Assembly: GCA_017441605.1 (NCBI GenBank)
Contig: JAFRXD010000062.1
Location: forward strand, 1-64,000
Reading direction: 5' to 3'
From: Thermoguttaceae bacterium
GTDB lineage: Bacteria; Planctomycetota; Planctomycetia; Pirellulales; Thermoguttaceae
Length of the DNA stretch: 64,000 bases
Positions 46,769-54,692 of the stretch are shown here, one piece after another (position 1 is the first letter of the stretch; every line of letters begins with the position of its first letter). The notes under the pieces are model-generated. The model ran no database searches and was not told where the DNA came from. It saw nothing but the letters and a program-made list of their open reading frames with translations. A program made the translations under genes and the position numbers.

Positions 46769-48523
46769 ATGAAAATATATCAAGGGGTTCCCGTCTATCC
46801 CGGAGTCGCGATCGGCAAATTGTCGGCGGTCGTCGACGATCGCGTCGGCGTCCAGAAGCGCGGATCGATCGACCCCGGGCAAGTCGATTCGGAATTTTCT
46901 CGGCTCGACGCCGCCTTCCAATCGGCGGGGGACGCCCTTCGCGCGAATCGCGAGGACGCCACGAAACAGCTCGGCGAGGAGTTCGGGCGCCTCTACGACG
47001 CCTATCTCCTAATTCTGAACGATCCTAGCTTGCGCGCGAGCGTCGACAAGCTCGTCTCCGAGGAATTGGTGAACGCCGAGTACGCGGTCGACTTTACCCT
47101 CAACGGATACGCGGAGCGGCTTCGCGGTCTGGACGCTCGCTACGCCGAGCGCGCAAACGATCTGCTCGACTTGCGCGATCGTCTGCTTCACGAGCTTTTG
47201 GCCTCGCGCGTCGCCGACTACCAAGCGAGCGACGAGCCGACGATCGTCGCGGCCTCGTTTCTCAAGCCGAGCGCCGCGGCGAAGCTCGATCCCGACAAAA
47301 CCTCCGCGATTGTTACGGAAAACGGGGCGATCGGCAGCCACACCGCGATCGTCGCCTCCGCGCTTCGCGTGCCGACCGCGCTCGGCGTCGGCCCGTTTCT
47401 CTCGGAAACCGACGACTCGACCGTCGCGATCGTCGACGGAAAGCTCGGGAAACTGATTCTCGACCCGACTCCCGACGTGTTGGCGCAGTACGAGCGCGAG
47501 CTCGAGTCTTATCGAGCGACCGAGGCGCGGCTTCAAGCGCTCGCCAACTCGACCGTCGCGAAAACCAGAGACGGCGTCGAAATCGAAATTAAGGGGAACA
47601 TTGAGTTTCCGAGCGAGTCGAAAGCCTGCCGCGAAGTCGGAGCCGCCGGCGTCGGGCTCTACCGGACGGAATTCCTCTACCTGACGCGCCCCAACGGAGG
47701 GCTTCCCGACGAGGAGACCCACTTCCGCGCCTATAAAGAGGTCGCGGAAGCGATGGAGGGGCGCCCCGTTACGATCCGCACTTTCGACTTGGGCGCCGAC
47801 AAGCTCCCCCCCGGATTGCGATTCTCGGCCGAGCCCGAGCCGAATCCGTTCCTAGGTCTAAGAAGCGTGAGACTTTCCCTGCGCAACGGCGATATGTTTC
47901 GAGCGCAGTTGCGCGCGATTCTTCGCGCGAGCGTTTACGGGAAGATCTCGATTATGTTCCCGCTCGTGACGACGATTATGGAGTTCCGCAAGGCGCGAAT
48001 GGTCTACAACGACGTTCGCGACGAGCTCGCCGAGGCCGGCATCCCGTTCGATCCCGATATCCCGCTCGGCATTATGGTCGAGACTCCCGCCGCCGTCGTT
48101 ACGCTGGAGCATTTCGCGCGCGACGTCGACTTCTTCAGTATCGGCACGAACGACCTCCTGCAGTACGCGATGGCGACGGACCGCGCGAACCCGAGCGTCG
48201 CCGAGCTTTACGAGCAAGAGTCCCCCGCGCTCCTGAGAATGATTAAAAAGACGATCGACGTCGCCGACGTCTACGGCAAGCCCGTCTCCCTCTGCGGACA
48301 GATGGGCGGCTGCCCCGAGAACGTCCCCCTGCTCTTGGGGCTCGGCTTGCGCTCCCTGAGCGTGGCTCCCGGTCTAATCCTACGACTCAAAGAGGTTTGC
48401 GGCAACTACTCGATCTCCGAGTGCGTCGAGCTGGCGAAGCGCGCGATGCTTATGGAGTCGGCGGCGGAAGTGCGCATGCTGGTCCGCAACGACTGGAAAG
48501 AGCGCGCGGGAACCGGCTACTAA
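46769..48523 (+). CDS. ptsI: phosphoenolpyruvate-protein phosphotransferase (enzyme I)
   Basis: It transfers phosphate from PEP to HPr. The 584 residues match the family: an N-terminal HPr-binding helical domain, phospho-His in GAIGSHTAIVASALRVPT (His ~191), the PEP barrel with GIGLYRTEFLYL-like VGLYRTEFLYLTRP, TIRTFDLGADK, MFPLVTTIMEFRKAR, and the active-site Cys loop SLCGQMGG. There is no N-terminal GAF domain, so it is PtsI rather than PtsP type. Together with HPr and two EIIA it forms a chain with no permease in view. Confidence 0.95.
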   Translation: MKIYQGVPVYPGVAIGKLSAVVDDRVGVQKRGSIDPGQVDSEFSRLDAAFQSAGDALRANREDATKQLGEEFGRLYDAYLLILNDPSLRASVDKLVSEELVNAEYAVDFTLNGYAERLRGLDARYAERANDLLDLRDRLLHELLASRVADYQASDEPTIVAASFLKPSAAAKLDPDKTSAIVTENGAIGSHTAIVASALRVPTALGVGPFLSETDDSTVAIVDGKLGKLILDPTPDVLAQYERELESYRATEARLQALANSTVAKTRDGVEIEIKGNIEFPSESKACREVGAAGVGLYRTEFLYLTRPNGGLPDEETHFRAYKEVAEAMEGRPVTIRTFDLGADKLPPGLRFSAEPEPNPFLGLRSVRLSLRNGDMFRAQLRAILRASVYGKISIMFPLVTTIMEFRKARMVYNDVRDELAEAGIPFDPDIPLGIMVETPAAVVTLEHFARDVDFFSIGTNDLLQYAMATDRANPSVAELYEQESPALLRMIKKTIDVADVYGKPVSLCGQMGGCPENVPLLLGLGLRSLSVAPGLILRLKEVCGNYSISECVELAKRAMLMESAAEVRMLVRNDWKERAGTGY

Positions 48524-48547
48524 TCGCCGCGAATCGGATCGACCCGG

Positions 48548-48575
48548 TTGTCAAAAAAGATAAATTGGTTAAAAT
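48548..48575 (+). promoter_or_regulatory. promoter of the DUF2344-rng unit
   Basis: TTGTCA (48548-48553), 16-bp spacer, TAAAAT (48570-48575), 240 nt before the start codon. Confidence 0.7.
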
Positions 48576-48813
48576 GCGCCGAATTGGCGTCGAGCGCGAC
48601 TTTGAGGGCGCTCGAGCCTCTTTTCCGCGACCCCCCGAACAAACGACCCTTCGAGGTCGAGTCAACTTCGCCCCGCCCGGCTCGCGTCGCGGCGGGAAAA
48701 CAGGTCGCCGCGCTCGTCGCGGGGGCTGAAACGGAGAGCGCTCCTCCTCGACGGGAGTAAAATTTTTTGGAAAGGCGTTTCGACCCGGACGAAGTCGAAA
48801 CGAGCGAGCTTTG

Positions 48814-49461
48814 ATGGTTCGTCGGCGATACAGGCTGCGATTTAGCAAACGCGGCAATTTGCGCTTTATCGGACATCGCGACTTACTGCGCGCGATCGAG
48901 CGCCTATTGCGCCGCGCGTCGTTGCCGGTCGCGAAATCGCAAGGATTTCACCCGAAACCGCGAACGAGTTATCTCTCGGCGCTCCCTTTGGGGTTTTCCA
49001 GCGACGACGAAGCGATGGAATTGATCTTAGAGGACGATCTGCCCCCCGAGAACCTTTTGGAGCGTCTCAACGCCGTCTCCGTCGACGGACTCGAATTTCT
49101 CAAGGCGGTTCCCTTGGAAGACGGCGCCCCGAAACAACAGCCTCTGGCGTTCGCGTACGACGCGACGGTTCCCGAGGCGCTCCTCGCGGGGCTTCGCGAA
49201 AAGATCGACTCTTTTATGAGCGCGAAATCGGTCGAAGTCGTTAAACCGAACGGCAAACCGGTCGAAGCTCGCGCTCCGGTTCTCGAATTGACCCTCGAGG
49301 GAACCGAATTGCGCGTCCTATTGGCGGCGCAGTCGGGGCCCGAGGCCGGGTTGCGCGAGATCCTCGCCTGTCTCGGACTCGAAAAAGAGCTCTTTCGGAC
49401 GATTTTTCCGAACCGAACCCGCTCCTTTATCGAGGACGAGGGCGTCCGACCCTCCCTTTGA
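48814..49461 (+). CDS. DUF2344 (TIGR03936-type, radical-SAM-associated) protein
   Basis: A 215-residue protein of the DUF2344 family, often fused or adjacent to radical SAM proteins and RNase G. The N-terminus RYRLRFSKRGNLRFIGHRDL and RRASLPVAKSQGFHPKPRTS, then the LSALPLGFSSDDE block, are diagnostic. No iron-sulfur motif is in this protein, and no radical SAM gene is next to it here. Function is not established; the link to RNase G suggests RNA processing. ATG 48814 was taken; an overlapping in-frame TTG at 48811 is possible. Confidence 0.85.
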   Translation: MVRRRYRLRFSKRGNLRFIGHRDLLRAIERLLRRASLPVAKSQGFHPKPRTSYLSALPLGFSSDDEAMELILEDDLPPENLLERLNAVSVDGLEFLKAVPLEDGAPKQQPLAFAYDATVPEALLAGLREKIDSFMSAKSVEVVKPNGKPVEARAPVLELTLEGTELRVLLAAQSGPEAGLREILACLGLEKELFRTIFPNRTRSFIEDEGVRPSL

Positions 49462-49499
49462 GCTCGCCCCTTGTTCGTCTAGAAAGTTATATATATCAA

Positions 49500-51104
49500 A
49501 TGGTTCAGAAGATGCTGATCAACGCGCGAACCCCGGAGGAACACCGGATCGCGGTCGTTGAGAACGACGCCTTGGAAGAGTTGTACGTCGAGAGAACCTC
49601 GAACGACAACTACGTTGGAAATATCTACAAAGGCGTGATCGTCAATATCGAGCAGAGCATCCAGGCGGCGTTCGTCGACTTCGGCGTCGGCCGCAACGGA
49701 TTCCTTCACATAAGCGACGTGGAACCGCACTACTTCAAGCAAGCCCCGAATTTCGTTCCTCCCAAAGAGAACGATCGCGGGCGGTTCGATCGTCGCCGTC
49801 GCAACGACGATTTTGTCGATTACGGTCGCCCTCGGGTCAAGCCCCCGATTCAAGACGTCTTCCAAAAGGGGGACGAGGTCGTCGTGCAAGTCATTAAGGA
49901 GGGAATCGGCACGAAGGGGCCGACCCTGTCGACTTACGTCAGCATTCCCGGTCGATACCTCGTGCTTATGCCGTCGCTCGGACGGGTCGGGGTTTCCCGC
50001 AAAATCGAGGACGACTCCGTTCGCCGCAAGTTGCGCGTCCTAATGGACGAGCTCAATCCTCCGAAAGGGCTCGGGTTCATCGTGCGCACCGCCGGAGCCG
50101 ATCGAACCCGCAAAGAGCTCGCGCTCGACTTGGCGTACTTAATGCGCCTCTGGAAATCGATCGCTCGCCGGATTAAGAACCTGCCCGGCCCGGTAGGAAT
50201 CTACGAAGAGAGCGATATGGTCATCCGCACCATTCGCGACGTCTTCGCCTCGAGCGTCGACGAAATCCTCGTCGACGACCCCGAGACCTTCGAGCGCGCC
50301 AAGGAGTTCCTCCAAGCGATGATGCCGCGCTACGCCGACCGCATCTCCCTTTACGAAGGGAGGGAGCCCCTCTTCGCGAAATACAAGGTGGATTCCGAAA
50401 TCGCGAAAATTCACAGCCGCAAAGTCGCGCTCAAAGACGGCGGCTCGATCGTGATCGACCAAGCCGAGGCGCTTGTCGCGATCGACGTCAATAGCGGCAG
50501 CTTCCGCGCCAACGACTCCCCCGAGGACACCGCGTTCCAGATGAATCTGCGCGCCGCGAAGGAAATCGCGCGCCAAATCCGACTTCGCGACCTCGGCGGC
50601 GTGATCGTCAACGACTTTATCGATATGACCTCCGAGGCTCATCGACGCGCCGTCGAGCGCACCTTGCGCGACGCCATGAAGCGCGACCGCGCCAAGACCA
50701 AGATCTTGCGCACCAGTCCTTTCGGGCTCATCGAAATGACGCGCCAGCGAATTCGTCCGGGGCTCAAGCGAAGCTTGTATCGCGAGTGCCCCTGCTGCAA
50801 GGGGAACGGGGCGATCAAATCGGTCGAGAGCATGGCGATCGAGGTCGCGCGCCTCGTAGCCCTCGCGTCTCAAGAGCCGAGAGCGGATCGCATCGTCGTC
50901 TCCGTCGCCGAGGAAATCGCCGAGTACATGAACAACAAAAAGCGATTGCAGCTCGCCCAAATCGAGGCGGATTCGAACGTTTCAGTCATTTTGCGCGGCG
51001 TTTTGAACGTCTGGCCGGAGCACATTGAAATCGAGGTTCTCGACGAATCCGGGAAAAAAATCAATTTTTCCAAGGACGGGGGGCTTCGCGATCGCGAACG
51101 TTGA
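49500..51104 (+). CDS. rng: ribonuclease G/E family endoribonuclease
   Basis: An endonuclease for rRNA maturation and mRNA decay. 534 residues: an S1 domain split by an Arg-rich insert (ERTSNDNYVGNIYKGVIVNI; the insert RGRFDRRRRNDDF at ~85-100), the catalytic RNase H-like/DNase I-like core with IDQAEALVAIDVNSGSF (two metal-binding Asp), FIDMTSEAHRR and the zinc-link CPCCKGNG. It lacks the long C-terminal scaffold of RNase E, so it is of RNase G size. ATG 49500 starts the family-like MVQKMLINA; an upstream in-frame TTG at 49458 overlaps the DUF2344 stop and could couple translation. Confidence 0.93.
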   Translation: MVQKMLINARTPEEHRIAVVENDALEELYVERTSNDNYVGNIYKGVIVNIEQSIQAAFVDFGVGRNGFLHISDVEPHYFKQAPNFVPPKENDRGRFDRRRRNDDFVDYGRPRVKPPIQDVFQKGDEVVVQVIKEGIGTKGPTLSTYVSIPGRYLVLMPSLGRVGVSRKIEDDSVRRKLRVLMDELNPPKGLGFIVRTAGADRTRKELALDLAYLMRLWKSIARRIKNLPGPVGIYEESDMVIRTIRDVFASSVDEILVDDPETFERAKEFLQAMMPRYADRISLYEGREPLFAKYKVDSEIAKIHSRKVALKDGGSIVIDQAEALVAIDVNSGSFRANDSPEDTAFQMNLRAAKEIARQIRLRDLGGVIVNDFIDMTSEAHRRAVERTLRDAMKRDRAKTKILRTSPFGLIEMTRQRIRPGLKRSLYRECPCCKGNGAIKSVESMAIEVARLVALASQEPRADRIVVSVAEEIAEYMNNKKRLQLAQIEADSNVSVILRGVLNVWPEHIEIEVLDESGKKINFSKDGGLRDRER

Positions 51105-51106
51105 CG

Positions 51107-51112
51107 TATAAT
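51107..51112 (+). promoter_or_regulatory. -10 box of the rplU transcript
   Basis: TATAAT three nt past the rng stop codon; the -35 (TTCGCG at 16 bp) is weak. The rplU leader would be about 235 nt, long enough for an autoregulatory L21 leader, though none was identified. Confidence 0.45.
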
Positions 51113-51353
51113 AATCCAACTATTTTGTGATCGTTCCCTTGCGCCGCTCGTTATCCGAGAAGGTTCAAGGGTTCCCGTAAGCGACGCCCGGAATTTGCGT
51201 ATCGACTCGTTCGAGCGCGACCCTAACCCGGCGACGTTCCCGACCGCGAGGTCGGCTGTGGTCGCGCCTAAAACTGGGAATAAAACGAAGGCGCGAACGG
51301 CGAGGCGCTCCTCGTCGAACAAGTTAGGTTATTTTATCGAAAAGGATTACGGA

Positions 51354-51665
51354 ATGTACGCTATTGTCAAAGACGGCGGGCATCAGTATCGTTGCGAAGT
51401 CGGGCGCAAAATGTTCCTCGAACTCCGCGACCTCGAAGAGAACGCCACTCTCGAACTCGACGAAGTGCTTCTCCTCGTTAAGGACGACGTCGTTACCGTC
51501 GGTCGACCGACCGTCGAAGGCGCCAAGGTCGTCTGCAAAGTCATGACCAAGGTCAAGGGACCCAAGGTCGTCATTCGCTGGTTCCGTCGCCGCAAGAACA
51601 GCCGCAAAAAGAACGGTCACCGCCAAAAGTACATTATGGTCGAAGTTACCGAAATCGTCGGCTGA
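51354..51665 (+). CDS. rplU: 50S ribosomal protein L21
   Basis: A 103-residue ribosomal protein bL21: MYAIVKDGGHQYRCEVGRK at the start, then VLLLVKDDVVTVGRP and the basic FRRRKNSRKKNGHRQKYIMV. ATG 51354 follows AAAGGA and gives the family N-terminus; the frame opens at 51195. L27 (rpmA), which normally follows rplU, is absent; a terminator comes instead. Confidence 0.96.
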   Translation: MYAIVKDGGHQYRCEVGRKMFLELRDLEENATLELDEVLLLVKDDVVTVGRPTVEGAKVVCKVMTKVKGPKVVIRWFRRRKNSRKKNGHRQKYIMVEVTEIVG

Positions 51666-51669
51666 TTCT

Positions 51670-51734
51670 TTGCAATGCGATCCGCGTCGCGATAAAATGG
51701 AGGCGAGAGCGTTTTACGGCGCTCTCGCTTTTTT
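51670..51734 (+). terminator. rplU terminator preceded by a promoter-like sequence (unit 1)
   Basis: GCGAGAGCG (51703-51711) / CGCTCTCGC (51720-51728), then six T. Directly before it, TTGCAA (51670-51675), 17 bp, TAAAAT (51693-51698) looks like a promoter. The same arrangement recurs at 51817-51880. Confidence 0.75.
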
Positions 51735-51816
51735 ATTGGTCTCGACTCGTCAACGATCGACGTCGGCGCCGTCGGTCGGTCGACCGTTGAGGACGCTTTT
51801 TTATTCGCGCTATTCG

Positions 51817-51880
51817 TTGCCAAGCTACCCGCTTCGCGATAGAATAAAAGCGAGGGCGTTTTTTAGCGCTCTCGCTTTTT
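51817..51880 (+). terminator. second promoter-like plus terminator unit (unit 2)
   Basis: TTGCCA (51817-51822), 17 bp, TAGAAT (51840-51845), then GCGAGGGCG (51850-51858) / CGCTCTCGC (51867-51875) and five T. It ends 40 nt before the sialidase start and is a diverged repeat of unit 1. Confidence 0.65.
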
Positions 51881-51919
51881 GGTTTTCCGCGCGTCGCGAA
51901 CTTGAATAACGGACTGACG

Positions 51920-53110
51920 ATGATGAAACGAATTTCCCTCGTTGCGGCGGTTTTACTAACCGCGTCTTTCCCTTTCCTCGGGGCTCTCAATCTCCGCGCC
52001 CAAGAGCCGGATCCCCTGGCGCCACCCGACGTTCTTCGCCCCGTTCCCGAGAAATACTCCGACGCCAATCGGCTTTGGCAAGGAATTGCGAGTCTCGAAG
52101 TCGCGCGCGACGGGGGGCTCTGGGCGTGCTGGTACTCCGGCGGAACGACCGAGTGCGGCGAGAACTACGTTCTGCTCGCGCATAGCGGCGACCGAGGCGT
52201 GACCTGGTCGAAACCGATTCTCGCGATCGATCCCCCGAGCGTCGTCCGCGCGTTCGACCCCGCCATATGGTCCGACCCCGACGGAAAATTGTGGCTCTTC
52301 TGGTCGCAAGGGGAGGAGTCCCAATTCCAACCGAGCATATGGGACGGTCGCGTCGGGGTTTGGGCGATGACGACCGACGAGCCGGAGAAGGGCGCCGACG
52401 CCCATTGGTCCGCGCCTAGGCGCCTGTGCAACGGGATCATGATGTGCAAGCCGATCGCCGACTCGAGAGGCCGATGGCTCTTTCCCGTCTCGATTTGGCG
52501 ATTCGACTCGAAATACAAAATCGACGAAAAACTGCGCGGCGCCAACGTCTATATTTCGACCGACAAAGGCGCGACCCTCGATTTCTACGGTCGAGTCGAA
52601 GTCCCGCGCGACGTCTCCGTTTTCGACGAGCACAATATCGTCGAGAAGAAGGACGGCTCCTTCTGGATCCTTAATCGGACGACGCGCGGAATCGGCGAGT
52701 CGTTTTCGACCGACGGGGCCAAGTCGTGGACGCCCTTCGCGCCTTCCAAAATCGCCCATACTTCCTCGCGGTTTTTCGTTCGTCGGCTCGCGTCCGGCAA
52801 TCTGTTGCTCGTCAAGAACGGTCCTCTCGACAAGGACGTCGGGCGATCCCAAATGACCGCCTATCTCTCCGAGGACGACGGCGAAACCTGGCTCGGAGGA
52901 CTCGTCCTCGACGAGCGCGACAACGTTTCGTATCCGGACGGGGGCCAGGCGGACGACGGAACGATTTTCGCCGTTTACGACTTCGAGCGATACGGCGCCC
53001 GGGAGATTTACGTCGCGCGATTTACCGAAGAGGACGTTAAGGCCGGCAAAATCGTTTCCGAAAACGGAGCCCTCAAACTGCTCGTCAACAAAGCGACCGG
53101 CGCGAAGTAA
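51920..53110 (+). CDS. secreted sialidase-like BNR-repeat protein
   Basis: A 396-residue exported protein (signal peptide MMKRISLVAAVLLTASFPFL, cleavage near LRAQ). It has the six-bladed propeller pattern of sialidases with Asp-box repeats: SGDRGVTW, STDKGATL, STDGAKSW and SEDDGETW. The short PVLLPP-like RIP motif of true sialidases is not seen, and Trp-rich segments (GGLWACWYSGGTTECGENY; LWLFWSQGEESQ) match the planctomycete/Bacteroidetes exo-alpha-sialidase-like family. Its substrate is probably a glycan, but sialic acid cleavage is not proven. ATG 51920 or 51923 is the likely start, as an in-frame TTG at 51902 only adds a polar stretch. A good terminator follows. Confidence 0.85.
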   Translation: MMKRISLVAAVLLTASFPFLGALNLRAQEPDPLAPPDVLRPVPEKYSDANRLWQGIASLEVARDGGLWACWYSGGTTECGENYVLLAHSGDRGVTWSKPILAIDPPSVVRAFDPAIWSDPDGKLWLFWSQGEESQFQPSIWDGRVGVWAMTTDEPEKGADAHWSAPRRLCNGIMMCKPIADSRGRWLFPVSIWRFDSKYKIDEKLRGANVYISTDKGATLDFYGRVEVPRDVSVFDEHNIVEKKDGSFWILNRTTRGIGESFSTDGAKSWTPFAPSKIAHTSSRFFVRRLASGNLLLVKNGPLDKDVGRSQMTAYLSEDDGETWLGGLVLDERDNVSYPDGGQADDGTIFAVYDFERYGAREIYVARFTEEDVKAGKIVSENGALKLLVNKATGAK

Positions 53111-53137
53111 GCCCGAGTTCGCCCCGATACACCGTCG

Positions 53138-53167
53138 ACGCCTCGTCCAACTCGACGAGGCGTTTTT
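53138..53167 (+). terminator. terminator after the sialidase-like gene
   Basis: A 10-bp perfect stem (ACGCCTCGTC / GACGAGGCGT), 6-nt loop, then TTTTC. Confidence 0.85.
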
Positions 53168-53274
53168 CTTTTTCCGCGCTCGCCGCGCGCCGATTTTTCG
53201 CGCGTTTCCTCTCGTCCCTTTCTGAAGCGACAATCCGGCGAGCGAGAATACCGCAAGATCATAGGAGATCCATC

Positions 53275-53883
53275 ATGGCAAACGAACAAGGACGATTCTT
53301 TGGTTACGCGCGCGTCAGCGTCAGGAGTCAGAACGAGGACCGGCAATTGCGGGCGCTCGAAGAAGTTCCGGTTCCTCGCGAGAACATCTTCGTCGACAAG
53401 CAGTCCGGTAAAGATTTCTCTCGCGAGCAGTACTGGGAGCTCGCGAATCGTCTCCGGCCGAACGACGTCCTCTTCGTCAAGAGTATCGATCGATTCGGTC
53501 GCAACTATCGGGAGATCCTCGAGCAGTGGCGATACCTCACGAAGGAGCTCAACGTCGACGTCGTCGTTCTCGACTCGCCCCTGATCGACACGCGCCGCGA
53601 CAAAGACCTCCTCGGAACATTTATCGCCGACGTCGTGCTGCAGATCCTCTCGTTCGTCTCGGAGAACGAGCGCGCCGCCATCCTGCAGCGACAGCGCGAG
53701 GGAATCGAGCTCGCGAAAGCCAAGGGCGTTCGATTTGGAAGACCGAGGAGAATCGCCCCGAGAGATTTCGAGAACGTCGTCGGACTCTGGAAAGAGGGAA
53801 AGCTCACCGGGGCGCTCGCCGCGAAGCTCGCCAAAATGCCCCTTTCCACCTTCAGGGATCGCGCCAAATCGATGTTGGAATAG
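53275..53883 (+). CDS. serine site-specific recombinase (resolvase/invertase family)
   Basis: A 203-residue small serine recombinase. The catalytic domain starts GYARVSVRSQNEDRQL with the nucleophile Ser at residue 15, followed by VDKQSGKDFSREQYWEL, VLFVKSIDRFGRNY (active-site Arg pair) and the long E helix VLQILSFVSENERAAILQRQ. RFGRPRR marks the start of the DNA-binding segment, and the last ~45 residues are a Hin/resolvase-like HTH. AGGAG precedes the ATG. It is closest in pattern to recombinases common in gut Firmicutes, so horizontal origin is plausible. The 800-bp gap after it carries 26-bp near-palindromes like invertase sites. No transposase or resolvase res-site partner is seen. Confidence 0.93.
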   Translation: MANEQGRFFGYARVSVRSQNEDRQLRALEEVPVPRENIFVDKQSGKDFSREQYWELANRLRPNDVLFVKSIDRFGRNYREILEQWRYLTKELNVDVVVLDSPLIDTRRDKDLLGTFIADVVLQILSFVSENERAAILQRQREGIELAKAKGVRFGRPRRIAPRDFENVVGLWKEGKLTGALAAKLAKMPLSTFRDRAKSMLE

Positions 53884-53970
53884 TATCGTTCGTCCGCGAA
53901 TAAAAGAGCGACTAACGCTAAAATAGTTAAAACGCGAACGGCTCGGCAAACGGCGCGCGCGAGGGCGCCG

Positions 53971-53997
53971 TTTGCGAAAAACCGGCTTTTTCGCAAA
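53971..53997. repeat. palindrome 1 (odd-length site-like element)
   Basis: TTTGCGAAAAA (53971-53981), CCGGC, TTTTTCGCAAA (53987-53997). Same half-site as the two 26-bp elements downstream but one base shorter in the centre, so the crossover dinucleotide spacing is not kept. Copies of AAACGGCGCG flank it at about 53948 and 54011. Confidence 0.7.
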
Positions 53998-54292
53998 CCT
54001 CGCTTTTTGTAAACGGCGCGATTCCTAGCGTTGACGACGCCTTTCCGTATATTTGGGGCGTCGAGGCGGGGCGAGAACGCCGCGAAAACCGTTCGAGCGA
54101 TTCGCGAGCGCGCCCGCTCGCTTGTTATGGCGCTCGCTCTTCACTCGAGAAATACCGAGCGAATTAGTCTTTTACTCTTCTTTGTATCGTCGGCGAATTG
54201 TCCCGCGCGAAGAATCGTTCGCCGACCTCTAGCGCTCGCGATAAAATGGAAGAATAATCGTCTTGTTTCGGTTGTAACGCCTGTGTTGATAA

Positions 54293-54318
54293 TTGCGAAA
54301 AACTATGGTTTTTCGCAA
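54293..54318. repeat. 26-bp invertase-site-like palindrome, left copy
   Basis: Half-sites TTGCGAAAAACT and GGTTTTTCGCAA flank a central AT. Length, A/T tract position and the GG-TTTTT boundary match Hin/Gin-family crossover sites (two 12-bp half-sites around a 2-bp core). Confidence 0.7.
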
Positions 54319-54346
54319 CTTCTCCCCCAAGCTAACCTCATTATCT

Positions 54347-54374
54347 ATTTTACCATTGATTATGGCTGAAGCAA
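54347..54374 (-). promoter_or_regulatory. promoter-like sequence inside the putative invertible segment
   Basis: On the minus strand TTGCTT (54369-54374), 16-bp spacer, TAAAAT (54347-54352). It has the same 16-bp spacing and TAAAAT -10 as the sbp and DUF2344 promoters. In the present orientation it fires leftwards, away from the secreted-protein genes at 54693 onward. Confidence 0.45.
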
Positions 54375-54440
54375 GCGTTTTCGGTTGAAAACGACCATTT
54401 TTCTCCAAAAAAAAGCGCTTCAAAACGCAACGATTTTGAA

Positions 54441-54466
54441 TTGCGAAAAACCATAGTTTTCCGTAA
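54441..54466. repeat. 26-bp invertase-site-like palindrome, right copy
   Basis: Half-sites TTGCGAAAAACC and AGTTTTCCGTAA flank a central AT. Its first 20 bases are identical to the reverse complement of the left copy, so the two sites face each other and enclose 122 bp. Confidence 0.7.
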
Positions 54467-54692
54467 CTTATAGAACTTGCAACTACTTGCCTCGCAAGTT
54501 GTTCCAAGGACTTTTCCGCATCGGGCGAAAAGGAGGCCGTCCAACGGACGGCGGACGGTTTGCCCGGTCTCGCGGAAGCGCGAACAAAAGCGCCTTCGAC
54601 GCCGGAAAACCGCAGGTTTTGTAACTTTTGATTTTGTAACCCTTGCTAACGCTCGCCCTCCTGACACGTTTTCGTAAGGAACAAACGTCGAA

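Larger units (their letters stand above)
53884..54692. other. non-coding region with recombinase-site-like palindromes
   Basis: About 810 bp between the recombinase and the next secreted-protein gene. It holds three GCGAAAAA..TTTTTCGC palindromes (53971, 54293, 54441), an AACTTGC/GCAAGTT inverted repeat near 54474-54500, a TTTTGTAAC direct repeat near 54615-54640, and a minus-strand promoter-like sequence between the last two palindromes. It is A/T-richer than its surroundings. No ORF is credible. Confidence 0.7.

Noticed and set aside
53275..53883. Transposon resolvase of a Tn3-type element
   Set aside because: No transposase, terminal inverted repeats or target duplication was seen around it; the site structure downstream fits an invertase better.
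54031..54369. 112-codon plus-strand frame in the palindrome region
   Set aside because: It runs through one 26-bp palindrome, has no ribosome binding site and looks random in composition.
53971..54466. CRISPR array
   Set aside because: Only three palindromes at unequal spacing (about 320 and 148 bp), one of them in a different form; no spacers and no cas genes.
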